Shown: positions 1 through 11,435, counted from the first letter of the stretch. The stretch is DNA of 64,000 bases from CAYQJL01 sp964612295 (GCA_964612295.1 CAZTDY010000007.1:1-64000), one strand, 5' to 3'. Notes: generated from the sequence alone by a model not told the origin. Numbers and translations are program-made.

Positions 1-369
1 CGAATCATTGCTCGCTGCACTGGATAAGGTGGCCTAGATTATTGACCCTTTAGGGGAGATTGGTGGCCATGAAAAACAGTTCCTCTAACGCAGGGGGAAG
101 CGCACTTGCCGCACACGTACCGTCGCCCGGTGGATCTTTCTCTCGAGTTCCACATTCGCCAGCCTGGCGACTCAGCGAAGCACCGAACGGAGTAGCGGCA
201 TCCGGCCAGACACTCTGGTGTGCGCAGTGGGCTTTCGCAGGGATGGGTCCTCCCCGATCCAAACTCGAGCAAACCGTTCCCCCGCCCGGTCATACCGGGC
301 AGGCTCGCCACTAGGCTTGCCCGACGACCCCTCATTTTGTCGAGCGGCTTTTTTGCCGGGCCGCGGCGA
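1..369. other. Gene-poor left edge with possible decayed transposase
   Basis: No intact gene is convincing here. On the minus strand, around positions 45-130, one frame reads RRYVCGKCASPCVRGTVFHG and then a PL pair. This resembles the zinc-ribbon and GTVF segment at the start of IS1595-family transposases. A WPD triplet sits in another frame around positions 200-215, which would fit a frameshifted remnant. Stops interrupt all frames. A short inverted repeat, GCCCGG/CCGGGC, lies at about 288-304. The window edge cuts off whatever lies to the left, so the call is tentative. Confidence 0.3.
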
Positions 370-945
370 TCAGGGCAACAGGATCATCTGCCGACACTCC
401 TCGACCCCTGGAGCCCGCAGGCTGTAGAAGTAGACTCCGCCGTGTAAGGCGCGGTCTTCATCATCGCGTCCATCCCAGGGGATCGTGTGGGGGCCGGCCG
501 CCCGCTCGCCGGTGGTCAGCGTGCGCACCAGACGTCCGTCGGGGCTGAAGATTTGTAGTTCGGTCTCCCCGTCCTGCGGAAGCTCGAATGCGATTCGCGT
601 CTCGGACGAGAAGGGATTCGGCTGATTCTGAAACAGGCGGATCGCATCGATCATCACGGCGGCGTCTTCGGGATTGTCCACGCTCGAGAAGTCCCACAGG
701 AATTCGATTCTCCTGATGGCCTCGGTTGGATAGGGATCGATGCCCCCCGCGTGGACGACAACCAGTTCATCCACGCCATAGTAGATCTGGAAGCCGATGC
801 GTTCGATCTCGCTCACGGCGTAGACGGCGCTCTCACCCTCGATCAGGTGGATTTCGAGCATCGGCGCATCTGCATGGGCGGCGGGATGAAGGAGCAGGAG
901 AAGAAGCAGAGCGCAACCGGTTCGCGCTAGGACTCCGGGGTTCAT
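370..945 (-). CDS. Secreted protein with C-terminal FlgD-type Ig domain
   Basis: A 191-residue protein with an N-terminal signal peptide (residues 1 to about 26, a Leu-rich core ending in AHADA). The middle part (about 27-100) matches nothing I recognise. The last ~85 residues form a FlgD-Ig-like module: NQPNPFSSETRIAFELP, then GRLVRTL, then IPWDGRDDEDRALHGGVYFY and a MILLP end. In FCB-type phyla this module closes many exported proteins and may act as a sorting or anchoring domain. Location is therefore probably outer membrane or extracellular. It is convergent with nothing in the window and sits at the downstream end of the minus-strand block. Specific function unknown. Confidence 0.8.
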   Translation of the reverse strand: MNPGVLARTGCALLLLLLLHPAAHADAPMLEIHLIEGESAVYAVSEIERIGFQIYYGVDELVVVHAGGIDPYPTEAIRRIEFLWDFSSVDNPEDAAVMIDAIRLFQNQPNPFSSETRIAFELPQDGETELQIFSPDGRLVRTLTTGERAAGPHTIPWDGRDDEDRALHGGVYFYSLRAPGVEECRQMILLP

Positions 946-982
946 GGGAACCTCCTTGGGATCACCTACGCTGCATCATTTA

Positions 983-1687
983 TCACAGCTCCAGTGTACC
1001 ACCGGCGTCGCCGCATTCGAGCAGCCCTTCTTCGCGGAACGAGAAGTAGCGCTCCCCCGCGATGATCACGTGGTCCAAGACCTCGATCCCTACGAGCTGC
1101 CCGACCTGCAGCAGGCGCGTGGTGATCTCGATGTCATCCGTGCTCGGCGAGGGGTCCCCCGACGGGTGGTTGTGCACGAGGATCAGGTTTGCACTGCCTT
1201 CCTGGATCGCGAGCCGGAACACTTCTCGCGGGTGAACCAGGCTGGCCGAGAGCGTCCCTACGCTGACGATCTCCAGACGCTGGGGAACGTGCCGGGTGTT
1301 GAGATGAATGGCCAGGAAGTGCTCTCGATCCGCACCGGCGTACTCATTTGCATACTCCTGGACGTGGCGCGGGGAGGACAGGGCGCGGCAGCTGCGGCCT
1401 CGCAAGGCCCGCCGGCCCAGCTCCAGGGACGCAAGCACCCGCGCCGCCTGGCGGTCCCCCGCGACGCGGGCCAGACGACGCGGTGTCCATCGCCCCAGCG
1501 AAGGCGCCCCACCCCCATCGAGCAGCCGGTCGGCCAGCGGTAGGCCGCTCGCGCTTTCCTCCTCCGCCGTCAGGATGAGCGCGAGCAGGTCGAGGTCGCT
1601 GAGCGCGTCCGGATTGTGGATGACCGCCTCGGGCAGATCCGAGGTGCTTTGATCGCGCAGGTAGCTGAATCGTCGACGTGGCGCCAT
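983..1687 (-). CDS. radC: RadC family JAB/MPN domain protein
   Basis: The start at 1687 is chosen because AGGAGG lies seven bases upstream; this gives 234 residues, normal for the family. The N-terminal helix-hairpin-helix-like part (about 20-105) is followed by the JAB1/MPN metalloprotease-like domain. The signature HNHPSGDPSPSTDD (about 174-187) supplies the His-x-His-Pro and Ser-x7-Asp metal-binding residues. RadC was once linked to DNA repair, but its biochemical role is not settled. It lies 315 bases downstream of ftsY, separated by strong inverted repeats, so it may be transcribed on its own. Confidence 0.93.
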   Translation of the reverse strand: MAPRRRFSYLRDQSTSDLPEAVIHNPDALSDLDLLALILTAEEESASGLPLADRLLDGGGAPSLGRWTPRRLARVAGDRQAARVLASLELGRRALRGRSCRALSSPRHVQEYANEYAGADREHFLAIHLNTRHVPQRLEIVSVGTLSASLVHPREVFRLAIQEGSANLILVHNHPSGDPSPSTDDIEITTRLLQVGQLVGIEVLDHVIIAGERYFSFREEGLLECGDAGGTLEL

Positions 1688-1808
1688 GGGACCCTCCTGT
1701 GGGAAGGGTCTAGCAGGATGGGGACCAAAGCTGGGCTCCGGCTCCGGTGCGCGTCGCCGGCAGGGAGGTGGTGAGCACTCAGTATGGAAAGGGGTACCCA
1801 CGCTTGTC

Positions 1809-1846
1809 TGCCCGACATCGGGCAGAATCTCGACCCCGGGGTCGAG
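1809..1846. repeat. Paired palindromes in the radC leader region
   Basis: Two adjacent perfect dyads: TGCCCGA-CA-TCGGGCA at 1809-1824 and the 18-bp palindrome CTCGACCCCGGGGTCGAG at 1829-1846. On the plus strand the second is followed by AGCTATTTTCTTGTT, which looks terminator-like, but no plus-strand gene precedes it. On the minus strand the pair falls about 120-160 bases ahead of radC, where it could be a leader structure or operator. Confidence 0.5.
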
Positions 1847-1942
1847 AGCTATTTTCTTGTTGTACAGTCGCTTACGCGGAGAAATCACGTCGAAACTCAC
1901 CGAACTACCAGTCCGCTGGATTCGGGCTGGGCTGGCTCGGCT

Positions 1943-1993
1943 GGCACGCCCTGCAGCTCGGTCGGCTCGGCCGACCCGACCGACCGGCGTGCC
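1943..1993 (-). terminator. Extended hairpin downstream of ftsY
   Basis: Outer arms GGCACGCC (1943-1950) and GGCGTGCC (1986-1993) enclose TCGGTCGG and CCGACCGA (1958-1965 and 1976-1983), with a TCGGCCGA self-complementary core. The fold starts 10 bases past the ftsY stop. There is no U-tract, so a canonical intrinsic terminator is not shown. It may act as a transcript 3' end or stability element. Confidence 0.4.
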
Positions 1994-2002
1994 GGCCCCA
2001 GC

Positions 2003-2935
2003 CTACGTTCCGACCGGCTCCAGCAGCGCGCGCGCGAACTCGGCCGGCTGGAATTCTTCCAGGTCCTCGATGCTCTCACCCAGGCCGACGTAGCGGACGG
2101 GCACACCCAGCTGGGCCGAGACCGCCAGGATGACGCCCCCCTTGGCGCTGCCGTCAAGCTTCGCCAGGATGATGCCGGTCACGCCGGCCGCTTCACTGAA
2201 GTGTTTCGTTTGCGAGAGGGCGTTCTGCCCCACCGTCGCATCGAGGACGAGCAGGGTCTCGTGGGGCGCACCCGGTTGGGCCTTCTCGATCACGCGGCGG
2301 ATCTTGCCCAGCTCGGCCATGAGATTGGTGTTGGTCTGCAGGCGCCCGGCCGTATCCACGAACACGACGCCCACGCCGCGGGACTGCCCGGCCTGGACGC
2401 CGTCGAAGGCCACCGCGGCCGGATCGGCACCCGATTGGCTACGGACGATGTCGGCACCGGCCCGCTCAGCCCATACGGCGAGCTGCTCGAGCGCGGCGGC
2501 CCGGAAGGTGTCGCAGGCCACGACGAGCGGCTTGCGGCCGGCTTGTCCGTACTGCCAGGCAAGTTTGCCGATCGAGGTCGTCTTCCCGGCCCCGTTGACG
2601 CCGACCATGAGGATGATCTTGGGCTGGCCGTTTTCGGGCTCGGGGAGCGCTTCGACCATCGATCCCTGGGTGAGAATCTCGGTGAGAACCTCTTTCAGAA
2701 GTTCGCGGGCCTCGCCGGCCTCCTCGACGCCGCGCTCGCGGGCCAGCTGACGAAGCCTCTCGATCACGGACGTGGTGGTCTCGAGCCCCACGTCCGACAT
2801 CAGAAGGACGTCTTCGAGTTCCTCCAGCAGTTCATCGTCCAGCTTGCCGCCGGACGAGAACACGTCCTGGAGACCGCCGGCAAACACCGTGCGGGTCTTC
2901 TGGATCTTCTGCGCTACCTTCTTCCAGATGGACAC
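2003..2935 (-). CDS. ftsY: Signal recognition particle receptor FtsY
   Basis: SRP receptor GTPase of 310 residues that docks ribosome-SRP complexes at the inner membrane for co-translational insertion. The helical N domain comes first (about 1-95). The G domain follows with P-loop GVNGAGKTTS (about 114-122), the DTFRAAA motif, DTAGR (about 197-201), the LAKLDGSAKGG specificity motif and the closing GLGE/D segment. The long acidic A domain of enterobacterial FtsY is missing, as in many phyla. The stop of nrdR is three bases upstream of its start, so the two are co-transcribed. Confidence 0.97.
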   Translation of the reverse strand: MSIWKKVAQKIQKTRTVFAGGLQDVFSSGGKLDDELLEELEDVLLMSDVGLETTTSVIERLRQLARERGVEEAGEARELLKEVLTEILTQGSMVEALPEPENGQPKIILMVGVNGAGKTTSIGKLAWQYGQAGRKPLVVACDTFRAAALEQLAVWAERAGADIVRSQSGADPAAVAFDGVQAGQSRGVGVVFVDTAGRLQTNTNLMAELGKIRRVIEKAQPGAPHETLLVLDATVGQNALSQTKHFSEAAGVTGIILAKLDGSAKGGVILAVSAQLGVPVRYVGLGESIEDLEEFQPAEFARALLEPVGT

Positions 2936-2938
2936 GCG

Positions 2939-3421
2939 TTACTCTTCCTTTCCTTCCGATTCCCGGGACTTGCCCGGCGGGATCCCCTCCACGATCTCGA
3001 TGAACTCATGGACGCTGTCGAAACGGCGGTAGACCGACGCGAACCGCACGTAGGCCACCGAGTCGAGCTTCTTCAGCTCCGCCATGACCACCTCGCCCAC
3101 CTGGCGGGTCTCGATTTCCTCGCCGCCGGTGCGGTGGAGCCTGGCCTCCACCCGATCAACGACGGCATCGATATCCGCGGCCGAGAAGTGCCGCTTCTGA
3201 CATGCCCGCCGGATCCCCTCCTTGACCTTGTCCCGCAGGTAGGGTTCACGGCGGCCGTCGCGCTTCACGATGAGGAGCGCGACCGGATCAACATACTCGT
3301 AGGTCGTGAAGCGGTGCCCGCAGTCGACGCACTCTCTGCGGCGGCGGACACCCTTGCCGTCGCGTACCGCACGCGAGTCGACCACCTTGTCCTCTTCATG
3401 ACCGCAACGGGGACATCGCAT
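2939..3421 (-). CDS. nrdR: Transcriptional repressor NrdR
   Basis: ATP/dATP-sensing repressor of ribonucleotide reductase genes. The ATG at 3421 is preferred over an upstream in-frame TTG because GGGAGG precedes it at good distance and the product then begins with the family-typical MRCPRCG. This gives 160 residues. The N-terminal zinc ribbon has CPRCG and CVDCGHRFTTYE; the ATP-cone domain follows (about 49-139, VKRDGRREPY). The gene lies between birA and ftsY with almost no spacing, so it belongs to the same minus-strand operon. Confidence 0.97.
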   Translation of the reverse strand: MRCPRCGHEEDKVVDSRAVRDGKGVRRRRECVDCGHRFTTYEYVDPVALLIVKRDGRREPYLRDKVKEGIRRACQKRHFSAADIDAVVDRVEARLHRTGGEEIETRQVGEVVMAELKKLDSVAYVRFASVYRRFDSVHEFIEIVEGIPPGKSRESEGKEE

Positions 3422-3423
3422 GT

Positions 3424-4311
3424 TCAACCTCCCACAATGGGGGGATCTGTCCAGACAACCATTCCGCTGGCTACGGACCGTCTCGTCCGGCCCCGCCCGG
3501 GCTTCCCAGACGCGTCATCGGGCTCGAGGATCAGCTCACCGAGGGGGCCCAGTTCGACCACCCGCCCCGTCCACTGCGCCTCGCCGGCCAGGCCGGTCTC
3601 ACCCTCCGGGCCGATCCCGACCCGGCGACCCAGAAGGAGCGAGGCTTCTTCGAGGTCGGCCCGCTGCCCCGCCGGGCCTTCGGCCTCGAACCGCTCCAAT
3701 CGATGCGTGAACCGTTCCAGTACCGCCTGCAGGATCCGGCGCCGATCGACCGGCTCGCTCCACTCCAACGCCAGAGAGGTCGCGCTCCCGCGCAGCGCGG
3801 GCGGAAAGTCAGCCTTGCGCTGGGTCAGATTGAGGCCGAGGCCCAAAATGACCCGCCCGGGAGCCTCTACCGCTCCCCCGGCATCGGCCAGAACGCCCGC
3901 CATCTTCCGGCCCCGGCAATAGAGATCGTTGGGCCACTTGAGGCCGGTGCCTAAATCAGCGATCAGGCGAACGGCATCCCGCAGCGCCAGCGCCCCCATC
4001 GACGTGAGCAGAGGCCACTCCTCTCTCGGGCGTGCGGGAGACAGTACCAGACTGAGCCACAGGCCGGCACCCCTTGGTGAATCCCAGGAACGCCCCTGCC
4101 GGCCGCGCCCGGCGGTCTGTTCGTCGGCCAGAACAAGGAGTCCCTCGGGGTGGGTGGCCGCGAGACCGGCGGCAACCTCCTGCGTCGAGGCCACCGAATC
4201 GAACCGCCGCCAGAGGCCGAGCCAGGGAAGTGGATCACAGATCCGGTCGAGATCGTGCTGCGTAAGCGGTTGATCTATGTGAGGTTGCTTGTCCATTCCT
4301 AGGGGGCTCAC
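3424..4311 (-). CDS. birA: Biotin--[acetyl-CoA-carboxylase] ligase BirA
   Basis: Biotin protein ligase that makes biotinyl-AMP and transfers biotin to the carboxyl carrier protein of acetyl-CoA carboxylase. The catalytic core shows GRGRQGRSW (biotinyl-AMP loop), LKWPNDLY and KMAGVL, followed by the C-terminal SH3-like domain. There is no N-terminal helix-turn-helix repressor domain, so it is a monofunctional ligase. A GTG start at 4311 overlaps the nadC stop by four bases (GTGA), implying translational coupling; an ATG at 4296 is the alternative. Confidence 0.95.
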   Translation of the reverse strand: MSPLGMDKQPHIDQPLTQHDLDRICDPLPWLGLWRRFDSVASTQEVAAGLAATHPEGLLVLADEQTAGRGRQGRSWDSPRGAGLWLSLVLSPARPREEWPLLTSMGALALRDAVRLIADLGTGLKWPNDLYCRGRKMAGVLADAGGAVEAPGRVILGLGLNLTQRKADFPPALRGSATSLALEWSEPVDRRRILQAVLERFTHRLERFEAEGPAGQRADLEEASLLLGRRVGIGPEGETGLAGEAQWTGRVVELGPLGELILEPDDASGKPGRGRTRRSVASGMVVWTDPPIVGG

Positions 4312-5210
4312 GAACGTTGGGCCGGCCCGGACGCTAAGAGATCCAGGGACAGATCCGCGGCCGCGGCGGAGTGCGTGAGACTTCCCACCGAGATGAAATC
4401 GACGCCAGGCAGCGCATAGTCGGCAATGGTCTCGAGCGTGACGCCGCCGGAAACTTCGATCTCGATTCGCCGGCCGATCGTGTCGCCGCCTAGGATTCCG
4501 ACCGCCTCGGCCACCTGGTCGGGGCGGAAGTTGTCCAGAAGAACACGATCGATCGGCAGCTCACGGGCCATCTGCAGATCCTCGAGCCGAGCGATTTCCA
4601 TGACGATTGGCAGATCGGGATTCTGGGCCCGCATCTGTTCGAGCCGGTTCCCCAGGGCCGCAACGCCGCCCGCGGCCGCCAGGTGATTGTCCTTGAGCAT
4701 GGCCGCGTCATCGAGCCGGAGCCGGTGATTGACCGCGCCCCCATCGAGCGCCGCCTGCTTGCTCAAGAGGCGCATACCCGGCAGCGTCTTGCGAGTATCG
4801 AGCAGACGAACACCCGTTCCGGCCAGGCAGCGGACATAGGTCGCGGTATGGGTGGCGATGCCGGTCAGTTGCTGCAGGAAGTTTAGCGCCGTGCGCTCGG
4901 CGGTGAGAATCGAACGGGTTCGGCCGCTCAACTCGGCGATGATCGTTCCCGGCGGCAAGTGGTCGCCGCCCTGAGCGCAGCGGCGCAGGCACAGACCGGT
5001 GTCCACCTGGCGGAAGACCTCCTCCGCCACCGGCAGACCGGAGAGCACCACCGGCTGCTTGGCCTTGATGATCCCCTTCGATCGATGATCGGCGGGGATG
5101 AAGGCGGCACAGGTCACATCGCCCCGGCCGATATCCTCGGCCAATGCCAGTTTGACGAGAGGCAGCACCTCGGTCGACCAACGCTGGATGAGCAATTCGG
5201 GTACGTTCAT
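4308..5210 (-). CDS. nadC: Nicotinate-nucleotide pyrophosphorylase (NadC)
   Basis: Quinolinate phosphoribosyltransferase: quinolinate plus PRPP gives nicotinate mononucleotide, CO2 and PPi in de novo NAD synthesis. The 300 residues match family length. Signature segments are LAEDIGRGDVT near the N-terminus, TAERTALNFLQ, DTRKTLPG followed by LSKQAA, then HRLRLDDAAMLKDNH, and EVSGGVTLETI near the C-terminus. Its ATG directly abuts the stop of uvrB (5211) and its own stop overlaps birA, so all three are one transcription unit. Confidence 0.97.
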   Translation of the reverse strand: MNVPELLIQRWSTEVLPLVKLALAEDIGRGDVTCAAFIPADHRSKGIIKAKQPVVLSGLPVAEEVFRQVDTGLCLRRCAQGGDHLPPGTIIAELSGRTRSILTAERTALNFLQQLTGIATHTATYVRCLAGTGVRLLDTRKTLPGMRLLSKQAALDGGAVNHRLRLDDAAMLKDNHLAAAGGVAALGNRLEQMRAQNPDLPIVMEIARLEDLQMARELPIDRVLLDNFRPDQVAEAVGILGGDTIGRRIEIEVSGGVTLETIADYALPGVDFISVGSLTHSAAAADLSLDLLASGPAQRS

Positions 5211-7241
5211 CTATTTGCCCTCCGGAGGCGGGTCTGCGTTTCCGAGCTGGCTCTGGATCTCGAAGATGCGGTCCCGGAGGCTGGCCGCCCGCTCGAATTC
5301 GAGGTTATCGGCAGCCGTTTTCATCTCCTGGGTGAGCAACTCGATCATCTGGCCGGCCTGTCCCCCCTCGTCTTTGACCACGCGCAGGAGCTGCTCGAAC
5401 TCGCCGCTCGGATCCGGCTTGGGCGGAGCCTCCCGATCGGCGACCCGGGTCTGGCCCATGATCTCCTCGGTCGACTTGACGATCGTGCGCGGCGTGATCC
5501 CGTGTTCCGTGTTGTAGGCGATTTGCCGCTGCCGGCGGCGGTCGGTCTCTTCCATCGCCCGCTGCATCGAGCCGGTGACTCGGTCCGCGTACAGGATGAC
5601 CTGACCGCTGACGTTGCGGGCCGCGCGTCCCGCGGTTTGGATGAGAGACCGCTCCGAACGCAGGAAACCCTCCTTGTCCGCATCGAGGATGGCGACCAAG
5701 GAGACCTCGGGCAGATCGAGTCCCTCGCGCAGCAAGTTGATCCCGACCAGCACGTCGATCCGGCCGGTGCGCAGCTCGCGCAGAATCTCCACGCGTTCGA
5801 TCGCATCGACATCGCTGTGAATGTAGCGCACCTTGACGCCCATCCCGACCAGATAGTCGGTCAGCTCTTCGGCCATCCGCTTCGTAAGGGTCGTCACCAG
5901 CGCGCGCTCGCTGCGTTCGACGCGTTCCTGGATGCGGCCCAGAAGATCCTTCATCTGGCCCCCGGTGGGACACAGGATGATATCGGGATCCACCAGGCCC
6001 GTCGGCCGGATCACCTGCTCGACCACGACCCCGCGCGTCAGATCCAGCTCGTAGTCGGCCGGCGTTGCCGACACGTAGATCGACTGGCTCGGCAGGGTGA
6101 GGAACTCGTCGAACTTGAGTGGGCGGTTGTCCAGTGCCGACGGCAGCCGGAAGCCGTACTCGACCAGCGTGGTCTTGCGCGACCGATCCCCCTCATACAT
6201 CGCGCGAACCTGAGGAATGGTCACGTGCGACTCATCGATGACCAAGAGGAAGTCGTCCGGGAAATAGTCGATCAGACAAGACGGCCGATCACCGGCGGTC
6301 CGGCCGGACAGATGGCGCGAGTAGTTTTCGATGCCCTGGCAGTAGCCCATCTCACGCATCATCTCGATGTCGTAGCGCGTGCGCTGGGCCAGGCGCTGCG
6401 CCTCCAGCGCCTTCCCCTCATCCTTCAACACGCGCAGCCGCTCCTGCAGTTCGGCATCGATGCTGCCGACCGCCTGCTTGACCCGATGGCGGGGCATCAC
6501 GAAATGGCTGGCGGGAAAGATCGCCATTCGATCCTGCGTGCGTTTTCGTTCGCGGGTCAGCGGGTCGATGACGGTGATGCTCTCGACTTCGTCTCCGAAG
6601 AGGCTCAGCCGATAGATCTCCTCGCTGTGCGCCGGAAACAGCTCGATCAGATCTCCCCGCACGCGGAAGCGGCCGCGCTCCAAGACCATGTCGTTGCGCT
6701 CGTACTGCATGGTGATCAGCCGATCGAGAAGTTGTTCCCGGGTGATCTCCTCGCCAAGGCTCAAGATCAACGTCTGCGCCCGGAAATCCTCGGGCGATCC
6801 GAGCCCGTAGATGCAGGAGACACTGGCCACGATCACGACGTCGCGGCGCTCGAGCAAGAGACCCGTGGCCTGCAGTCGCAGCCGGTCGATGTCTTCGTTG
6901 ATGCTCGCGTCTTTTTCGATGTAGGTGTCCGACTGAGGGACGTAGGCCTCGGGCTGGTAGTAGTCGTAGTAACTGATGAAGTATCCCACGCCGTTATGGG
7001 GAAAGAAGGACCTGAATTCCCCGTAGAGCTGCGCGGCGAGAGTCTTGTTGTGGGAGATCAGAAGTGTCGGCCGGTTCAGCTTCGCGATCACGTTTGCGAT
7101 GGTGAAGGTCTTGCCCGAGCCGGTCACCCCGAGCAGCGTCTGGTGGCGATCTCCCCGCTGGAGACCGGCCACCAGCTCATCGATCGCCTGCGGCTGATCC
7201 CCGAAGGGACGATACGAGGAGACGATCTCGAATTTCGGCAT
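5211..7241 (-). CDS. uvrB: Excinuclease ABC subunit UvrB
   Basis: Damage-loading helicase subunit of nucleotide excision repair, 676 residues. Features in order: Walker A in LLGVTGSGKTFT (about 38-49), the beta-hairpin FISYYDYYQPEAYVP that clamps the damaged strand, the DEAD-like box LLVIDESHVT, SATPADYE, helicase motifs V-VI (GINLLREGLDLPE, QTAGRAAR), and a C-terminal UVR domain (LEFERAASLRDRI) that meets UvrC. It sits 14 bases downstream of the DUF4139 gene. No SOS box could be identified in this tight context. Confidence 0.98.
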   Translation of the reverse strand: MPKFEIVSSYRPFGDQPQAIDELVAGLQRGDRHQTLLGVTGSGKTFTIANVIAKLNRPTLLISHNKTLAAQLYGEFRSFFPHNGVGYFISYYDYYQPEAYVPQSDTYIEKDASINEDIDRLRLQATGLLLERRDVVIVASVSCIYGLGSPEDFRAQTLILSLGEEITREQLLDRLITMQYERNDMVLERGRFRVRGDLIELFPAHSEEIYRLSLFGDEVESITVIDPLTRERKRTQDRMAIFPASHFVMPRHRVKQAVGSIDAELQERLRVLKDEGKALEAQRLAQRTRYDIEMMREMGYCQGIENYSRHLSGRTAGDRPSCLIDYFPDDFLLVIDESHVTIPQVRAMYEGDRSRKTTLVEYGFRLPSALDNRPLKFDEFLTLPSQSIYVSATPADYELDLTRGVVVEQVIRPTGLVDPDIILCPTGGQMKDLLGRIQERVERSERALVTTLTKRMAEELTDYLVGMGVKVRYIHSDVDAIERVEILRELRTGRIDVLVGINLLREGLDLPEVSLVAILDADKEGFLRSERSLIQTAGRAARNVSGQVILYADRVTGSMQRAMEETDRRRQRQIAYNTEHGITPRTIVKSTEEIMGQTRVADREAPPKPDPSGEFEQLLRVVKDEGGQAGQMIELLTQEMKTAADNLEFERAASLRDRIFEIQSQLGNADPPPEGK

Positions 7242-7255
7242 CGGTCGCTGTCTCG

Positions 7256-8632
7256 CTACCAGGTCGTGCGAACTGTGAAGGTCACCGTGACCACCTCCCC
7301 TGCGCGAACCGGGACGTCGAATTCGATTCGGCGGGAGTTCTTCTTCTCGTAGGCGTGGCTCGCCTCCAGGACGGTCCAGTCGCCGTGCACATCCTCGGCC
7401 AACAGGATCGTGACGTCCTCATCCTCCTTGCGGTTGCGAAGCTCTACCTCGAGGTCCCACTCCCGGGTGCGCGATCCGATGTTGCGGCGATCCTTTTCGG
7501 TTCGCTCGACCACCAGATCGAAAGCGTTCCCCACGAAGACGCGCACCTTCTCATCCCGCGGGGTATGGTCGATGCCGTCCTCCCCCACGAACTGCAGGCG
7601 CCCGCGCGAATCCTCTTTGTAGACCCGGATCTTTCCTTTCGGGAGCGGCATCCCCAGACCCATCTCCTCGCTGTTGGTCGTCTCCAAGACGACGCGCACC
7701 TTCTTGCCATGCCGCTGGGGATTGGCTTCGTAGATCTTCTCAACCTCACAGGCGGCCGGATTGAACAGCGACACCTGCTTCGTCTCGTTGTTCTTGAGGG
7801 TCGTCTCACGTCCCAGTGTGTAAAGGTGATACTCGAAGAAGGTCTCTTCCTGGAATCCGGTCTCGTCGGCCATCGACAGCGCCTGAACGGGGCGGCCGCC
7901 GCGCTTGAACTCAGGGGTCGGCATCACCCGGTGCGGTTCGCCGGCAACGAGCTGCAGCTCGGCGTCCGGATAGGTTGCGCCCGAGTGGTTCTCGAGACTC
8001 ACCCAGCCGGCCAGATCGAGGTTTTCATCGTCGGCGTCGACCACGGCCACGTATTCGGCGTGCCAGTTCATCCCGCCGGTCATGTAGCTCACCTCGAGAT
8101 TCCGAGTGCCACCGCGATCGGCGGCCAGCAGCCACTCCAGCGTAGGCCGGGTGATGAGACCTTCGGGCAACTCCGGGAAACGCAGATCGGTGATCTTCTC
8201 CACCATGAGGATGACGAGCCCGCTCTGGCCCTCCACCTCGGAGAGGACCACGCGCCCGCCACTGTGGCTCAGGAGCGTTCCTTCATAGAGCCGTCCGTCC
8301 TCGGTGATCGCCTGGATCTGATGCTCCAGGTACCGATCCAGAATCTTCTCCGGGCTCACCAGATCATAGACGTAGTTCTGTTCCAGAACCTCGAGGCCCT
8401 CCCCATCCGTGGCGGTGAGATGGACCGAGGTGGGATCGATCCGCTCGGGCACATCCCGGAACTTCAGCCACTCGATGCCGGAGGCGATCTCCATCGCGCG
8501 CTGATCGCGCACCACGGCGAGGTCGTTGTTGTAGACGGTCAGCGACAGCTCGCGCTCTTCGGCATCTGCCGGGCAAACGGCCAGGAGCAACGCTGTCGCC
8601 ATCATCGATACGGTCAGAATCGGCTTGATCAT
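7256..8632 (-). CDS. DUF4139 domain-containing exported protein
   Basis: A 458-residue protein with a signal peptide (about 1-24, ending PADAEE). The N-terminal part (about 25-180) resembles the DUF4140-like segment that begins with a short beta strand on a tyrosine/asparagine motif (VYNNDLAVV). The remainder matches DUF4139, with the characteristic YMTGGMNWHAEYVAVVD, LAGWVSLENHSG and the tail VTVTFTVRT. Members are periplasmic or surface beta-rich proteins of unknown function. It lies between valS and uvrB in the same direction with short gaps, which gives no functional clue. Confidence 0.85.
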   Translation of the reverse strand: MIKPILTVSMMATALLLAVCPADAEERELSLTVYNNDLAVVRDQRAMEIASGIEWLKFRDVPERIDPTSVHLTATDGEGLEVLEQNYVYDLVSPEKILDRYLEHQIQAITEDGRLYEGTLLSHSGGRVVLSEVEGQSGLVILMVEKITDLRFPELPEGLITRPTLEWLLAADRGGTRNLEVSYMTGGMNWHAEYVAVVDADDENLDLAGWVSLENHSGATYPDAELQLVAGEPHRVMPTPEFKRGGRPVQALSMADETGFQEETFFEYHLYTLGRETTLKNNETKQVSLFNPAACEVEKIYEANPQRHGKKVRVVLETTNSEEMGLGMPLPKGKIRVYKEDSRGRLQFVGEDGIDHTPRDEKVRVFVGNAFDLVVERTEKDRRNIGSRTREWDLEVELRNRKEDEDVTILLAEDVHGDWTVLEASHAYEKKNSRRIEFDVPVRAGEVVTVTFTVRTTW

Positions 8633-8666
8633 GACGCCTCCCTTTGGTCAATGGCGCACCGTCGAG

Positions 8667-11306
<2,640 letters not shown>

Positions 11307-11435
11307 GAAAGGTCTCCCATCTCGCCGCCAGGGTCCAAGTTTGCGCCTTCACCAAAGCACTTCGGCCGTGCGACGGAGCAAATTTCAGATAAGGGAGGGT
11401 AGCAGAGGCATTTGCTCCCGGTCAATGGAGGTGAA

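Larger units (their letters stand above)
1688..2002. other. Intergenic region with three inverted repeats (ftsY-radC)
   Basis: No gene is seen. Three structures occupy it: a long interrupted hairpin at 1943-1993 just after the ftsY stop, a TGCCCGA/TCGGGCA hairpin at 1809-1824, and an 18-bp perfect palindrome at 1829-1846. An AT-rich stretch (about 1848-1870) lies between the palindrome and the ftsY-proximal hairpin. The likely content is the ftsY terminator plus the radC promoter and leader. No clear -35/-10 pair could be fixed. Confidence 0.5.

Noticed and set aside
1784..3922. Long plus-strand open frame of 712 codons over ftsY-nrdR-birA
   Set aside because: It is the complement of clear minus-strand genes with strong family motifs; the product has no recognisable domain. 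High GC makes such open frames common.
4959..7352. Plus-strand open frame of 797 codons over uvrB and nadC
   Set aside because: Antisense of uvrB, whose helicase motifs are unambiguous.
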